This document shows positions 44,225 to 53,596 of a stretch of 64,000 bases of DNA, piece by piece. The translations under genes and the position numbers were made by a program. The stretch is taken from positions 3,410,001 to 3,474,000 of the forward strand of contig NZ_CP137134.1 of assembly GCF_033095785.1 (NCBI RefSeq), in the 5' to 3' direction. The DNA is from Nitrosospira sp. Is2. GTDB lineage: Bacteria; Pseudomonadota; Gammaproteobacteria; Burkholderiales; Nitrosomonadaceae. The notes beneath the pieces are model-generated. The model made no database searches. It was not told the origin of the DNA and saw only the letters and a list, made by a program, of their open reading frames with translations. Within the stretch, counting starts at the first letter, position 1. Each line of letters begins with the position of its first letter.

Positions 44225-45727
44225 GTGGACACAACTTCTGTCTGGCGCGCAACGGCGCCTAAAGCCGCTCTTCCATCCCTCCAGGGGGATATCGCTACCG
44301 ATGTTGTGATCGTGGGCGGCGGCATCACCGGCGTCACACTCGCCTTGAATCTCGCCGAGCAAGGCATTCCGGCTGTATTGCTGGAGGCGCGCGACGCGGG
44401 CTTCGGCAGCACCGGCAACTCCACCGGCAATCTGTACGAGACCGTCAGCCGCGGCATACACCGTATTATCGACCGGTGGGACAAAGACGTCGCGCATGCG
44501 GTTACCGTAGCCCGCCGTGAAGCGGTCGATCAGATCGAGCGCCGGGTACAGAAGTACGGAATCGGGTGCGGTTTCCGCCGTTGCGCGCTCTATCGCTATG
44601 CGACCTCGGAGGAGGGGAAGGAGCGCGTGGAAAAGGAATACCAGGGCTCGCTTGATGCTGGATTGAGGGTGCGTTGGGAACCCTCCCTCCCCCCGCCCTT
44701 CCACCCGCCGCACGGACAGGTGATGGTCCTGGATAATCAGGCCCAGTTTCATCCACAGGCGTACGTGCGCGAGCTGGCCCGCCAGGCAGCAGGGCATGGT
44801 TGCCTTATCTTTGAAGATTCCATGGTTCTGGAAGTGGATACGGATCAGCGCGTGGTGCGCACCGTCCGCGGGAAGGTGAGTGCGAAGCATATCGTTCTCG
44901 CCACCCACTCACCGAAGGGCCTGCACCTGGTGCAGGCCGGAATGGTGGTGAACCGCGAGTATGGGCTCGCCACCCGCATCGAGAAGGATGGGTTTCCCGC
45001 CGGCATATTCTGGGGCAGCGGCGTGGACCGGATCTCGGCCCGCGAGCTGGGGGTCGATGATGAAACCTACCTGATCTGTGTCGGCGAGGAGCACAAGACC
45101 GGGCAGGAAGACGCCAACATCAACCTCGACCGGCTTGAAGCGGCCGCCGCTGCGCACTTTCATGTGCGCGATATCGCATTTCGCTGGTCTGCCCAGAATT
45201 ACGCCGCCGCTGACAGCCTGCCCTACATCGGCAAGGACGCTACCGGGTGCTTTATTGCGACCGGCTTTGAGACCGACGGGCTCACCTGGGGAACGGTTGC
45301 CGCATCCATTATCACGGACGAGATCATCGGCCGCGACAACCTGTTCGCACCGCTCGTCAAGCCAAGCCGCTTTTCACCCGTGAAAGGGGCGAAGGGCCTG
45401 GTGGAAGAGAACGTGGCGGTGTTGAAATCCTTCATCAAGGATTACGTGACGGACCGGCCCGGGATTCCGTTATCGCAGCTCATGCCCGGCAAGGGCGACA
45501 TCGTGAAAGTCGCCGGCGAGTCACTGGCAGCCTACATGGACCCCAACGGCAACCTGTTGCTTGTCTCACCGGTCTGCACCCACATGAAGTGCAAGGTGCA
45601 CTGGAACAGCGTCGAAAAAAGCTGGGATTGTCCCTGCCACGGGAGCCGCTTCGCGCCCGACGGGACTGTGATCGAGGGGCCTGCAACCGAGCCGCTGCAG
45701 CGCCATTTTCTGCAAGACGTCGAATAA
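44225..45727 (+). CDS. FAD oxidoreductase with C-terminal Rieske domain
   Basis: 500 residues. Residues 1-370 are a DAO-type FAD oxidoreductase: VVIVGGGITGVTLAL near residue 30, ARDAGFGSTGNSTGNL, and a C-terminal FAD segment GCFIATGFETDGLTWG. Residues about 425-495 are a Rieske [2Fe-2S] domain with C451-x-H453 and C469-x2-H472 (CTHMKC ... CPCHGSRF). This glycine-oxidase-like/Rieske architecture is widespread but its substrate is unknown. The start is GTG at 44225, with AAGAGG upstream. It stands alone. Confidence 0.85.
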   Translation: MDTTSVWRATAPKAALPSLQGDIATDVVIVGGGITGVTLALNLAEQGIPAVLLEARDAGFGSTGNSTGNLYETVSRGIHRIIDRWDKDVAHAVTVARREAVDQIERRVQKYGIGCGFRRCALYRYATSEEGKERVEKEYQGSLDAGLRVRWEPSLPPPFHPPHGQVMVLDNQAQFHPQAYVRELARQAAGHGCLIFEDSMVLEVDTDQRVVRTVRGKVSAKHIVLATHSPKGLHLVQAGMVVNREYGLATRIEKDGFPAGIFWGSGVDRISARELGVDDETYLICVGEEHKTGQEDANINLDRLEAAAAAHFHVRDIAFRWSAQNYAAADSLPYIGKDATGCFIATGFETDGLTWGTVAASIITDEIIGRDNLFAPLVKPSRFSPVKGAKGLVEENVAVLKSFIKDYVTDRPGIPLSQLMPGKGDIVKVAGESLAAYMDPNGNLLLVSPVCTHMKCKVHWNSVEKSWDCPCHGSRFAPDGTVIEGPATEPLQRHFLQDVE

Positions 45728-45808
45728 GCCTGCGCGCCGGAGCACGCCCGGCATATAGGGACATCTCTATTACCGTCCGGGTCCCGCCCGATGCAGGTGG
45801 ACACTGTT

Positions 45809-46450
45809 CTACCTGAGCCGATCGGCGGGGCCCGACCCTGTCTTCAACGGCGGAGCAGCGAGTTCGCCGCTCCGCTGCATGTCTTTCAGCGCCCGCAGCA
45901 GCATTTGCTCGAGCACCTTCGCGAAAGCCTGATTTTGGGGAAAGGACTGCACCCCTTCCGGCACCGCCATGTTACCGATAGCGGTATGCACCGCGTGCTT
46001 GATGCCGGTCCACCTGGCCGATCTGCCTCCGGAGGTAAGGATTACCGACATCTCATAGGCGTCGGTAATGGTCTTGCCCAGCATCCACAGCGGGAGTCCC
46101 CTGCGAGCCGTTTCCACGGCAACCGTATCCGCGTCAGCGATATTGTTCAGCACGATCCTGATTTCTCCCTCGCCGCCCTCCTCCACCGGCAGTATCACGC
46201 CCGAATTCACCAGTATCCTGTTTGAATAGTCCTTAAGCGGCACGTCGCCCTTGGGGAAAGGCTCGCCGTTTCGCTGAAACTCGACCGCAAGATGCAGGCG
46301 CAGAGGCGCGGAGCGCGGCTGTATTTCCCTATAGCCGACTTGCGGATAAGAAGCGCCTAAAAATGACTTCACGGGCGGGCGCGCACCGCATCCCGCAAGC
46401 GCCACCAGAGTGATGCCGGCAACCAGCATCGGGGACAGGCCGAGATTCAT
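45809..46450 (-). CDS. Lipoprotein of unknown function
   Basis: 213 residues. A signal peptide ends in LVALAGC (Cys about residue 21), giving an outer- or inner-membrane lipoprotein. The mature part contains a beta-rich stretch (APLRLHLAVEFQRNGEPFPK, then EIRIVLNNIADADTVAVETA) and an amphipathic C-terminal helix (FAKVLEQMLLRALKDMQ). No known domain is recognised. A 65-codon open frame ends 8 bases before it. Confidence 0.7.
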   Translation of the reverse strand: MNLGLSPMLVAGITLVALAGCGARPPVKSFLGASYPQVGYREIQPRSAPLRLHLAVEFQRNGEPFPKGDVPLKDYSNRILVNSGVILPVEEGGEGEIRIVLNNIADADTVAVETARRGLPLWMLGKTITDAYEMSVILTSGGRSARWTGIKHAVHTAIGNMAVPEGVQSFPQNQAFAKVLEQMLLRALKDMQRSGELAAPPLKTGSGPADRLR

Positions 46451-46458
46451 TCATGCTC

Positions 46459-46656
46459 CTATAGATTGGCATCCTGCTTCAGAAGCAGGCGAAACAGGCG
46501 CGACAGACCCCTGACGGGCCAGGAAGCGTGAAGCTGGCGCAACAAAAATTCCCGCAGGGACGGCCCGGGGGGTGCGAAAAAAGGCGGAACCAGGGCCCAA
46601 CCTGACGGCCCGAACCAATCGCGCTGACGCCATGCCAGCACTTGAAGATTAGCCAT
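46459..46656 (-). CDS. Possible small protein upstream of the lipoprotein
   Basis: 65 residues with a patterned amphipathic C-terminus (SLREFLLRQLHASWPVRGL, then SRLFRLLLKQ) that looks more protein-like than the overlapping frames. It ends 8 bases before the lipoprotein gene, as expected for an operon. No clear RBS is present. Function unknown. Confidence 0.4.
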   Translation of the reverse strand: MANLQVLAWRQRDWFGPSGWALVPPFFAPPGPSLREFLLRQLHASWPVRGLSRLFRLLLKQDANL

Positions 46657-46788
46657 TTATTCCGGATGCTGCAACCCGAGGGGAAAATAGAGAGAAAACA
46701 GACCGGCAGGCACTGCATCCCATCGCTGGGAGCAGACCAAAGGCGCGCAGTTTCAGCATTGAACGGCGGCGGATATTTTTTTCATGGC

Positions 46789-47280
46789 TCAAGGCCTGCC
46801 CGCCTTGGGCCATATATGGGGCACGAGGTGCAATATGACCAGCGCCAGGACCGTGCTTAGAACGGCAGAAGCCTCGCGCCCCAACCCTGCGGTGATGCCG
46901 ATAGCCGCCGTCAGCCATAAGCCAGCCGCGGTCGTCAGGCCCTTTACGGTTGCCTCGCTTACGCTTGTGCTTTTAAGGATGGTCCCGGCGCCCAGGAACC
47001 CGATACCTGTCACCACGCCCTGGATGATGCGGGACAAATCGGCATCGGACATGTGCATCTGCTGAGGAACGAGCACCAGAAGCGCGGCGCCGACCGCGAC
47101 CAGCATATGCGTGCGCATGCCGGCCGCCTTGCCGCTGTGCTCCCGCTCCAACCCCAGCAAGGCCCCTAGCGCGGCAGCGATTACGAGCCGCAAGGCAACG
47201 CGTATGAACTCGGCCGTGGTCGGCAGATCGGAAAATTCTGCTCCCACAACTTCCCAGATTTCTTGCCACCCTTCGCTCAT
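46789..47280 (-). CDS. MgtC/SapB-family membrane protein
   Basis: 163 residues from ATG at 47280, with GAGAGG five bases upstream; a GTG two codons earlier is also open. Four to five membrane helices. The family motif ALRLVIAAALGALLGLEREH is followed by AAGMRTHMLVAVGAALLVLV and GVVTGIGFLGAGTIL. MgtC-like proteins modulate the F1F0 ATPase or Mg2+ homeostasis in some bacteria. The soluble C-terminal domain of longer MgtC proteins is absent, as in SapB forms. Confidence 0.87.
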   Translation of the reverse strand: MSEGWQEIWEVVGAEFSDLPTTAEFIRVALRLVIAAALGALLGLEREHSGKAAGMRTHMLVAVGAALLVLVPQQMHMSDADLSRIIQGVVTGIGFLGAGTILKSTSVSEATVKGLTTAAGLWLTAAIGITAGLGREASAVLSTVLALVILHLVPHIWPKAGRP

Positions 47281-47520
47281 AGACACCTCTCGCTGTTTAT
47301 CTCCTCTTGACCGGACGGCTGCAAGACCCGGCGCGATCCGACAATCCTGCGGCGAATAATTGCACCGTTCGGCTGACTATCTATTCTAGTCGCATCTCTG
47401 CCTCTTCACTGTCGCGGCGTGTCCATTTTAGCTCACGCTTCATTTTATTGATGAGCTGCCGTTAACCGGAATAAGGCAAATTCCAGATCAACGCCAAGAC
47501 AACTCGAAAGGGGGAAAACA

Positions 47521-49245
47521 ATGAAAGCCGGACTTGCATTTTTGATCGCCGTGCTCCCGCTGCTTGCGCCACTGCCTGCATTCGCGGGTACGCCGGTAGA
47601 CACCAATCAGGGCACCAGCTGGACTGCCGATACGCGCAAAGACTTCTACAGTCGCGATCAGGGTTCTCGCATCATGCCGTTACGCTGGATCGCCGCCCTG
47701 AAGCAGCCCAATGGCGAACCCTTCATGGCGGCGAGCCTCGGCCGCTATGGTTATCTGCCCAACGAGGAAAGCCGGCCCGCCGGGCTGCCGGTCGGCTTTA
47801 CCGTCGCCGCCGGGAGCGATGGCCAGGAAATCGGCATGAATTGCTCTGCCTGCCATACCCGTCAGATCGAAGTCGATGGTATTCCCTATCGCATAGACGG
47901 CGGTCCCGGCATCGTCGACTTCCAGAGTTTCCTCGCCGATCTGGATCAGGCGGTGCATACGGTGCTTACGGATGCGCGGGCATTTGCCGATTTCGCCCGC
48001 GCGGTGCTGGGGCCGTCGCCGACGCCGGATGAAAAGACAAAGTTGCGTGCAGCGGTGCAGGCGTGGCACCTGCCCTATCATACCCTCGTGAAGCGAGCCT
48101 TGCCGTCGCCCGCATGGGGCCCGGCAAGGCTGGACGCCGTGTCGATGATTTTCAATCGTCTCACCGGCCTCGATATCGGGCCGCCGCCCACTTACATGAT
48201 TCCCGAGAATATCAAGCCTGCAACCGCGCCGGTCCGCTATCCATTCCTCTGGAACGCGGCGATTCAGGACAAGACTCAGTGGCCCGGCTTCGCGGACAAC
48301 GGCAATAATATTCTGGGGCTGGCCCGTAATCTCGGGGAGGTTTACGGCGTGTTCGGCGTGTTTCATCCGAAAAAGGATTCCTGGCGACTGCTGGGCATCG
48401 ATTACCTGCACCATAACTCCGCGAATTTCCAGGGCCTGCATGCGCTGGAGGATTTGGTGCGCAAGATCGGGGCACCCAAATGGCCATGGCAGATCGATCA
48501 AGCACTTGCCAGCAAAGGCAAGGAGATTTTTGCCCGCACGACCGCGCAGGGCGGCTGTGCCGATTGTCATGCAATCCGCCCCGGCGAAACCCGCTTTTTC
48601 GACCAAAAGACCTGGGCGACGCCCGTACAGGATGTCGGTACCGATTCGCGCGAATACAGCGTGCTCGGCTGGACGGTGAAGACGGGGGTGCTGGAAGGCG
48701 CTAAAATCCCGTTTCTTGATGGACCGCTCAAACCCGTCGATACCGCGTTCAACGTGCTGGGAACAGCGGTAATCGGCTCCATTCTCCAGCACTATGTGCC
48801 GGTATTGATGCAAGCGGAGGGTCAGCGCCAGACAACGGGCGCACTCAAAGATGCGCCATCGCCCTTTCCGCCGGAAACAGCATCGCTAAAAGGCGCTTTC
48901 AGGGTACCCGCGGCAGTGGCAAAGGGAACGCCTTCGTATGCCTATGAAGCGCGCGTGCTTGAGGGCATCTGGGCCGCGGCTCCGTATCTGCATAATGGCT
49001 CGGTGCCAACACTGGCCGAGTTACTGAAACCGGCAGCCGAACGCGTCAGTTCGTTCAAGATCGGGCCGGCCTATGACCTGGTCAATGTTGGCCTCGCCGC
49101 CGAACAGACCAGGTTCGACTATACTTTGCAAACCACGGACTGCAGCGACCGCAATTCGGGAAACAGCCGCTGCGGCCATGAATTCGGCACTACCCTTTCG
49201 CCGGAAGAGAAAAAAGCGTTGCTCGAATATCTCAAGACCCTTTAG
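47521..49245 (+). CDS. Secreted di-haem c-type cytochrome (RoxA/peroxidase-like)
   Basis: 574 residues. A signal peptide (MKAGLAFLIAVLPLLAPLPA, cleavage after AFA) exports it to the periplasm. Two haem-c sites are visible: C108-SACH and C346-ADCH. Length, wide spacing and segments such as YLHHNSANFQGLHALEDLVR and AAAPYLHNGSVPTLAELL resemble the di-haem cytochrome c peroxidase group that includes rubber oxygenase RoxA. The reaction (peroxidase or dioxygenase) is not decided by sequence. A run of AAAGGGGGAAAA precedes the ATG. Confidence 0.85.
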   Translation: MKAGLAFLIAVLPLLAPLPAFAGTPVDTNQGTSWTADTRKDFYSRDQGSRIMPLRWIAALKQPNGEPFMAASLGRYGYLPNEESRPAGLPVGFTVAAGSDGQEIGMNCSACHTRQIEVDGIPYRIDGGPGIVDFQSFLADLDQAVHTVLTDARAFADFARAVLGPSPTPDEKTKLRAAVQAWHLPYHTLVKRALPSPAWGPARLDAVSMIFNRLTGLDIGPPPTYMIPENIKPATAPVRYPFLWNAAIQDKTQWPGFADNGNNILGLARNLGEVYGVFGVFHPKKDSWRLLGIDYLHHNSANFQGLHALEDLVRKIGAPKWPWQIDQALASKGKEIFARTTAQGGCADCHAIRPGETRFFDQKTWATPVQDVGTDSREYSVLGWTVKTGVLEGAKIPFLDGPLKPVDTAFNVLGTAVIGSILQHYVPVLMQAEGQRQTTGALKDAPSPFPPETASLKGAFRVPAAVAKGTPSYAYEARVLEGIWAAAPYLHNGSVPTLAELLKPAAERVSSFKIGPAYDLVNVGLAAEQTRFDYTLQTTDCSDRNSGNSRCGHEFGTTLSPEEKKALLEYLKTL

Positions 49246-49381
49246 TCTTGCAGCCCTCGGCAGCTTCCGGCGCTCTCACGCGCCAGGAGCTGCCCCCATT
49301 TACCCTTCGATTTTTTCGGTCTGGACAGGCGTTTGATTGCGGATCCGTTATCCCCTGTTGCATCTCATACTGCAGCAAGCA

Positions 49382-51115
49382 TTACGAACTGCATGACAGC
49401 GCCGAGCATCCCGCCTTGTGGCGTGCCCATTCAGGGCGCTTCTCCGCCAGTTCGTCATGCTCGGGTTGCTCGTCATACGGATTGCGCAACACATTCATGA
49501 TTCGTTCAATTACCGTCGCGTCGTCCCTTTCCAGCGCCTCGATTGCCTGCTGCGCCAGATAATTGCGCAGCACATACTTGGGGTTGGCGCGACTCATACG
49601 CTGGTAACGTGCATCCGTTGACTCCGCGCCCAGCCCATCCCGCCGGTCCAGACGGGTGCGGGCGACATAACGGCGCAGCCAGGAGGCGAGCCGCGTCAGG
49701 TGCTGGGGGGCAAAAGCCTGCGCCTCATCATAGAACGCCCGCCGCAGCATGCCTGCCAGGGCGACTTCGCCGCCTGCGCTGTCGATCGTTTCAAATGAGC
49801 TGTCCAGGGGAATGTTCATCAGGCCGCGGAAAAAAAGCGTCATGTCCGTTTCCACCTGCTGCAGCAATTCGAACATGTCGGCCAGCAAGGCGTCATCCCC
49901 TTCCTGCCCCAGTGAGACCAGCCCGAGCTTGTCCGCAAGCATGCCGCGCCAGGCTTGCTCGAAGGTTTCGGCAAAAACCGCCAGTCCTCGCTCCAGTTCC
50001 ACATCATCGTTGATCAGTGGGGCAAGCGCGTTCCCAAGCCGGACAAGATTCCATTGCGCAATTCCCGGCTGGTTTCCATAGCAGTAACGTCTTCCCTGTG
50101 CGTCCGTGGTATTAGGCGTCCAATGCAGATCGAATCCCTCCAGCCAGCCATAGGGGCCGTAGTCGATCGTGAGGCCCAATATTGACATGTTGTCGGTATT
50201 CATTACGCCATGGACAAAGCCGACTCGCATCCAATGCGCGATCAGCGTCCCTGTGCGGCCGCAGATTTCCTCGAACCAGCGCGCATACACAGAATGGTCC
50301 GGCGACGACGACGGCGAAACGGATGCGGCAGCGGAAGCTGCGGCGGGACCAGGCAGGCGCAATTCGGGAAAGTATTCAGCGATTACAAAGTCGGCGAGCC
50401 TTTTGAGCAGCTCCAGCTCCCCGTGGGCGGAAAATATCTCGAAATTGCCGAAACGAATGAATGAAGGGGCGACCCGGCACACGACAGCACCCGGTTCGGC
50501 CTGGAGATTACCATTATAAAACATGTCCCGCATCACCGCGTCTCCGGTGGCAACCAGACTCAACGCCCGTGTAGTAGGCACGCCGAGGTAGTGCATGGCT
50601 TCGCTGCAGAGAAATTCCCTCACCGAAGAGCGCAATACCGCCCGGCCGTCGGCGGTACGAGAGTACGGCGTTCTGCCTGCGCCCTTGAGCTGCAACTCGC
50701 GGCGAATACCGTCGGGACCGAGCACTTCCCCAAGAGTCATCGCCCGCCCATCCCCGAGCTGGCCCGCCCAATGGCCGAATTGATGTCCGCCGTAGCGCGC
50801 GGCGTAGGGCTCCATGCCGGGTAGAACGCGATTGCCGGCCAGGACCTGGGCCTCCGGTCCAGTAGCCGAGAGCGGACGCGCGATGCCGAGCATTTCCCCC
50901 ACCGGATCCGACCAGGCGAGCAGCCTTGGCGCGTTCACGGGTGTGGGCTCCACGCGTGTATAACACGCGTCTCTCACCTGCCGCGAACCGTTGCGCGTCT
51001 CCGGATCTCCCGGCAACTCCCGGACGAAGCGGTTGTCGAATTTGAGATCGTTCAGGGCGACAAGCTTGGCCGCAGGAGCGGGAGGAGTGCTAGGCTGAAG
51101 GTTGCTCTGGCTCAT
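49382..51115 (-). CDS. selO: Protein adenylyltransferase SelO (YdiU)
   Basis: 577 residues. SelO pseudokinase-fold family motifs: GNRVLPGMEPYAARYGGHQFG, GQLGDGRAMTLGEV, LKGAGRTPYSRTADGRAVLR, FLCSEAMHYLGVPTTRAL and GVMNTDNMSILGLTIDYGPYG (the last including the metal-binding DYGP region). The C-terminus ends in SCSS, where animal SelO carries selenocysteine, as expected of Cys-containing bacterial forms. SelO transfers AMP to proteins and acts in redox stress. It ends the chain at 51115 with no neighbour in operon. Confidence 0.92.
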   Translation of the reverse strand: MSQSNLQPSTPPAPAAKLVALNDLKFDNRFVRELPGDPETRNGSRQVRDACYTRVEPTPVNAPRLLAWSDPVGEMLGIARPLSATGPEAQVLAGNRVLPGMEPYAARYGGHQFGHWAGQLGDGRAMTLGEVLGPDGIRRELQLKGAGRTPYSRTADGRAVLRSSVREFLCSEAMHYLGVPTTRALSLVATGDAVMRDMFYNGNLQAEPGAVVCRVAPSFIRFGNFEIFSAHGELELLKRLADFVIAEYFPELRLPGPAAASAAASVSPSSSPDHSVYARWFEEICGRTGTLIAHWMRVGFVHGVMNTDNMSILGLTIDYGPYGWLEGFDLHWTPNTTDAQGRRYCYGNQPGIAQWNLVRLGNALAPLINDDVELERGLAVFAETFEQAWRGMLADKLGLVSLGQEGDDALLADMFELLQQVETDMTLFFRGLMNIPLDSSFETIDSAGGEVALAGMLRRAFYDEAQAFAPQHLTRLASWLRRYVARTRLDRRDGLGAESTDARYQRMSRANPKYVLRNYLAQQAIEALERDDATVIERIMNVLRNPYDEQPEHDELAEKRPEWARHKAGCSALSCSS

Positions 51116-51207
51116 TTGTTTTCATGATGAGAATGGAACGCAATAGTTGACACTCATAATTGATGAAAATTCAAACAGAAACGTTATAGGAAGCAGAGGA
51201 AGCCGGC

Positions 51208-51477
51208 ATGCCCAAACTCTCGGACTATGTAAAAATGGCGGCGGACGAGTATGCGCGGGAACACGGAGACAGCGAACCCGGCGCGCGCTGGGTCGCGGAC
51301 TTCTTTCATGAGTGCGGGGTACAGGACGAGTACCCTCGACAGGACCTGGTTGCCTTCGCACAGATGGTGCAAAAAGAGTTAATCAAGAAAAACGAACAAG
51401 CCGCCAAGAAAGCCCGCATCGAACTGGATAAGCTGGACAAGATGATCCATCGGCGGAAGGAGCCGCGTAAATCCTGA
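51208..51477 (+). CDS. Small conserved-looking protein of unknown function
   Basis: 89 residues. The first half is mixed (DYVKMAADEYAREHGDSEPG, then WVADFFHECGVQDEYPRQ), the second is a Lys-rich helix (QKELIKKNEQAAKKARIELD). AGAGGAAG lies 7 bases before the ATG. Divergent from selO with a 92-base gap. No family is recognised. Confidence 0.6.
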   Translation: MPKLSDYVKMAADEYAREHGDSEPGARWVADFFHECGVQDEYPRQDLVAFAQMVQKELIKKNEQAAKKARIELDKLDKMIHRRKEPRKS

Positions 51478-51663
51478 TACTTTGCTCTGATTAAGGCCAG
51501 TTTGTCCAGGATCCGCATCCATAGAGAGTGTCGCAACGAGATCGCGCTCTCGAACTGGCGCCTCTACTCCGAATCGCTGAATGCCTGATCGCGCTTTTTG
51601 CCCTTCGGCAAAGAGACTACTACATATCCCCGTTCTTCACGCGATTCGACCAATCCCGAAGAA

Positions 51664-52233
51664 CTACTGGGGGGGCGGAGGCGGGCTGCCGGGCGGCGGG
51701 GGAGGAGGCATGGAACCGGATGAAGAAGGCTGCGATGGCGAGTCATATCCCCGGTTTGCGCCGCTGTCCAGGATCTGGCCGGAAACCGGCACCCGATGAC
51801 CTTTGCCGTACATGCACTGGGTGTACCCGATGTCATAGCGTTGCTGCCGGATATCTCCCGAGGCCCTGGAGGTGCCCGACCCCATCAGGGTGCCTCCCAA
51901 CAGGCCGCTGCCTGCTCCTATCGCTGCGCCGCTTGCCCCTCCGAATGCCGCGCCGGCCGCGGCGCCCACTGCGGTGCCAAGGGCCGCAGTTCCCGCCCCG
52001 CTCAATATCGCGGCCCGGTTGGGCGTCATTTCCTGCACTTGTTCAAGCGCATACTGCTTGCAGTACACATCGTCGCTGCGAAACTGGTCGAAGGACTTGC
52101 CCGAGCCAGGCAACGCCATGATGCTCGGACCGCTCGGTATGGTTGCGCAGGAGGCCAGCAGCAAGACCAGCAAAATGGGGGCTACCCGCTGGAAGGCTAC
52201 TCGATGGGAAGCTGCTTTAAGCGTGGATGACAT
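51664..52233 (-). CDS. Glycine-zipper lipoprotein
   Basis: 189 residues. Signal peptide with lipobox LLASC (Cys about residue 29). A central glycine-zipper stretch (GTAALGTAVGAAAGAAFGG, then AIGAGSGLLGGTL) follows, then YDIGYTQCMYGKGHRVP and a Pro-rich tail (PPPPPPGSPPPPP). Glycine-zipper lipoproteins sit in the outer membrane; the role is unknown. It starts 13 bases after the His/Gly-rich gene ends, so they form an operon. Confidence 0.8.
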   Translation of the reverse strand: MSSTLKAASHRVAFQRVAPILLVLLLASCATIPSGPSIMALPGSGKSFDQFRSDDVYCKQYALEQVQEMTPNRAAILSGAGTAALGTAVGAAAGAAFGGASGAAIGAGSGLLGGTLMGSGTSRASGDIRQQRYDIGYTQCMYGKGHRVPVSGQILDSGANRGYDSPSQPSSSGSMPPPPPPGSPPPPPQ

Positions 52234-52246
52234 GATTATCCCTTGT

Positions 52247-52837
52247 TTATTGATCTGCCGGCTGGGGCGCGACCTGCATCCAGCCTCCTGGGCATTTCTT
52301 CACGTAGGGGTAGTACCCGTCCGGATTCCTGCAATAATACCAATAATTGGCCGGTTTCTGGGGCGGGTTTAGAGGCCGCGCCTCCTCCCGTTGAATATAA
52401 ACGGGGGGGGTGACGGGCACCGTGACCACAGGTGGGTAATATGGGGCGCCGAAGCCGAAACCATACCCTCCATATCCTCCATATCCCCCATATCCGCGAT
52501 AGCCGCCGTAATTCCCCGGGCCAAAGCCATACCCGAGGCCCCAGCCGTATCCGCCATAGCCGCCATATCCCCCATAACCCCAGCCGGGATAGAAGCCACC
52601 TATGCCATAAAAGCCTACGCTTGTATGGTGATGATGCCCGCCGTGGTGGTGCCCCCCATGGTGGTGCCCCCCATGGTGCCCGCCCCCATCGTGGCCGCCG
52701 TGGTGCCCGCCGCCACCTCCGTGGCCGCCATCGTGCCCCCCGCCCCCTCCATCACCGCCGTGCCCGTCGGCCCATGTGGAACCCGCAGAGAACAGTCCGA
52801 GCATAGAAAGGATGAGGCATGCTGATTTAATCGTCAC
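52247..52837 (-). CDS. His/Gly/Tyr-rich exported protein
   Basis: 196 residues. A signal peptide (about residues 1-23) is followed by a His/Gly block of about 50 residues (GGHHHGGHHHGGHHHH) and a Gly/Tyr block (YGGYGGYGGYG). The conserved C-terminus PPQKPANYWYYCRNPDGYYP followed by VKKCPGGWMQV is the recognisable part of a common proteobacterial envelope family. The His block could bind Ni, Zn or Cu ions (inference). It is co-transcribed with the glycine-zipper lipoprotein gene. Confidence 0.78.
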   Translation of the reverse strand: MTIKSACLILSMLGLFSAGSTWADGHGGDGGGGGHDGGHGGGGGHHGGHDGGGHHGGHHHGGHHHGGHHHHTSVGFYGIGGFYPGWGYGGYGGYGGYGWGLGYGFGPGNYGGYRGYGGYGGYGGYGFGFGAPYYPPVVTVPVTPPVYIQREEARPLNPPQKPANYWYYCRNPDGYYPYVKKCPGGWMQVAPQPADQ

Positions 52838-53136
52838 GTAGACTCCTGTTCCCGTCAGCGCATTCGTAACTTACAATAGTGCCTGAGATGGCTTGTTACA
52901 GGCCGCGCTTGCATAGATTGGATCCTGCCAGATCCTGCCATCGGGACCCTTCGCCTTCGCTTCGTGTAGCTAACCCCAAACCGATCCAGCTTCATGCCTG
53001 ATTCACGGTTCTAACCCGGTTTGCATCGCTACGCCAGACTATGACTTTGGCTTGATTTTGCGGAAAAAGTTCGAATTCCAGGCTGAAGTGTGATATTAAA
53101 TCCAATCGACCAAAACCCGGGAGCAAACGGAACCAC

Positions 53137-53445
53137 ATGTACATGGCCCAACTCTTGCTGCCGCTGTGGAGCAACGGCGGTGAGCGCTTTTCGAAGGCAC
53201 TGTTTGAGCAGGTTCGGGAAGAACTTGTGAAACAGTTTGGCGGACTAACCGCTTATACCCGCACCCCTGCGAGCGGGGTATGGCAGGAGAAGGATGGCGG
53301 CACTGTTCACGATGAGATTATCGTGTATGAAGTCATGGTGGAGAATCTCGACGAGAACTGGTGGAACAGCTACCGCAAAAAACTTGAAAAGCGGTTCAGC
53401 CAGGACGAGCTGGTAATCCGGGCCCAGGAGATCCGCATATTGTAG
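53137..53445 (+). CDS. Conserved-looking 102-residue protein, unknown function
   Basis: An alpha/beta protein with clean amphipathic pattern: FSKALFEQVREELVKQFGG, then GTVHDEIIVYEVMVENLD and KKLEKRFSQDELVIRAQE. It looks like a small stand-alone fold, not a fragment. A second ATG two codons in is a possible start. No family recognised. A terminator follows. Confidence 0.65.
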   Translation: MYMAQLLLPLWSNGGERFSKALFEQVREELVKQFGGLTAYTRTPASGVWQEKDGGTVHDEIIVYEVMVENLDENWWNSYRKKLEKRFSQDELVIRAQEIRIL

Positions 53446-53539
53446 TTGCGCGATCTGCCAAATCTACGGAGACTATAGGTAGCCGAAACTTCGGCCAACG
53501 CTAGCGGGTCTTATAGTCCGCGGTCCCATTCGGAACTTT

Positions 53540-53557
53540 CACCTTGAAGGTGTTTTT
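53540..53557 (+). terminator. Candidate terminator before egtB
   Basis: CACCTTGAAGGTG followed by TTTTT, between the 102-residue protein gene and egtB. The stem is short (4-6 bp). Confidence 0.5.
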
Positions 53558-53596
53558 CGCGAAGTTTTACCTAAACGTTTACCTTAGGAGAGCCTT

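Noticed and set aside
43751..44908. 385-codon leftward frame across 43755-44224 and the FAD-Rieske gene
   Set aside because: Half of it is antisense to a clear enzyme, and the intergenic half has no recognisable domain.
47680..48813. 377-codon leftward frame antisense to the di-haem cytochrome
   Set aside because: The sense frame has signal peptide, two haem sites and RBS; the antisense has none.
52600..52760. CRISPR-like or satellite repeat
   Set aside because: The repeats are in-frame His/Gly codons of the exported protein at 52247-52837.
53014..53045. Possible tenth copy of the palindrome upstream of the His/Gly-rich gene
   Set aside because: CTACGCCAGACTAT matches only one arm; too weak to count.
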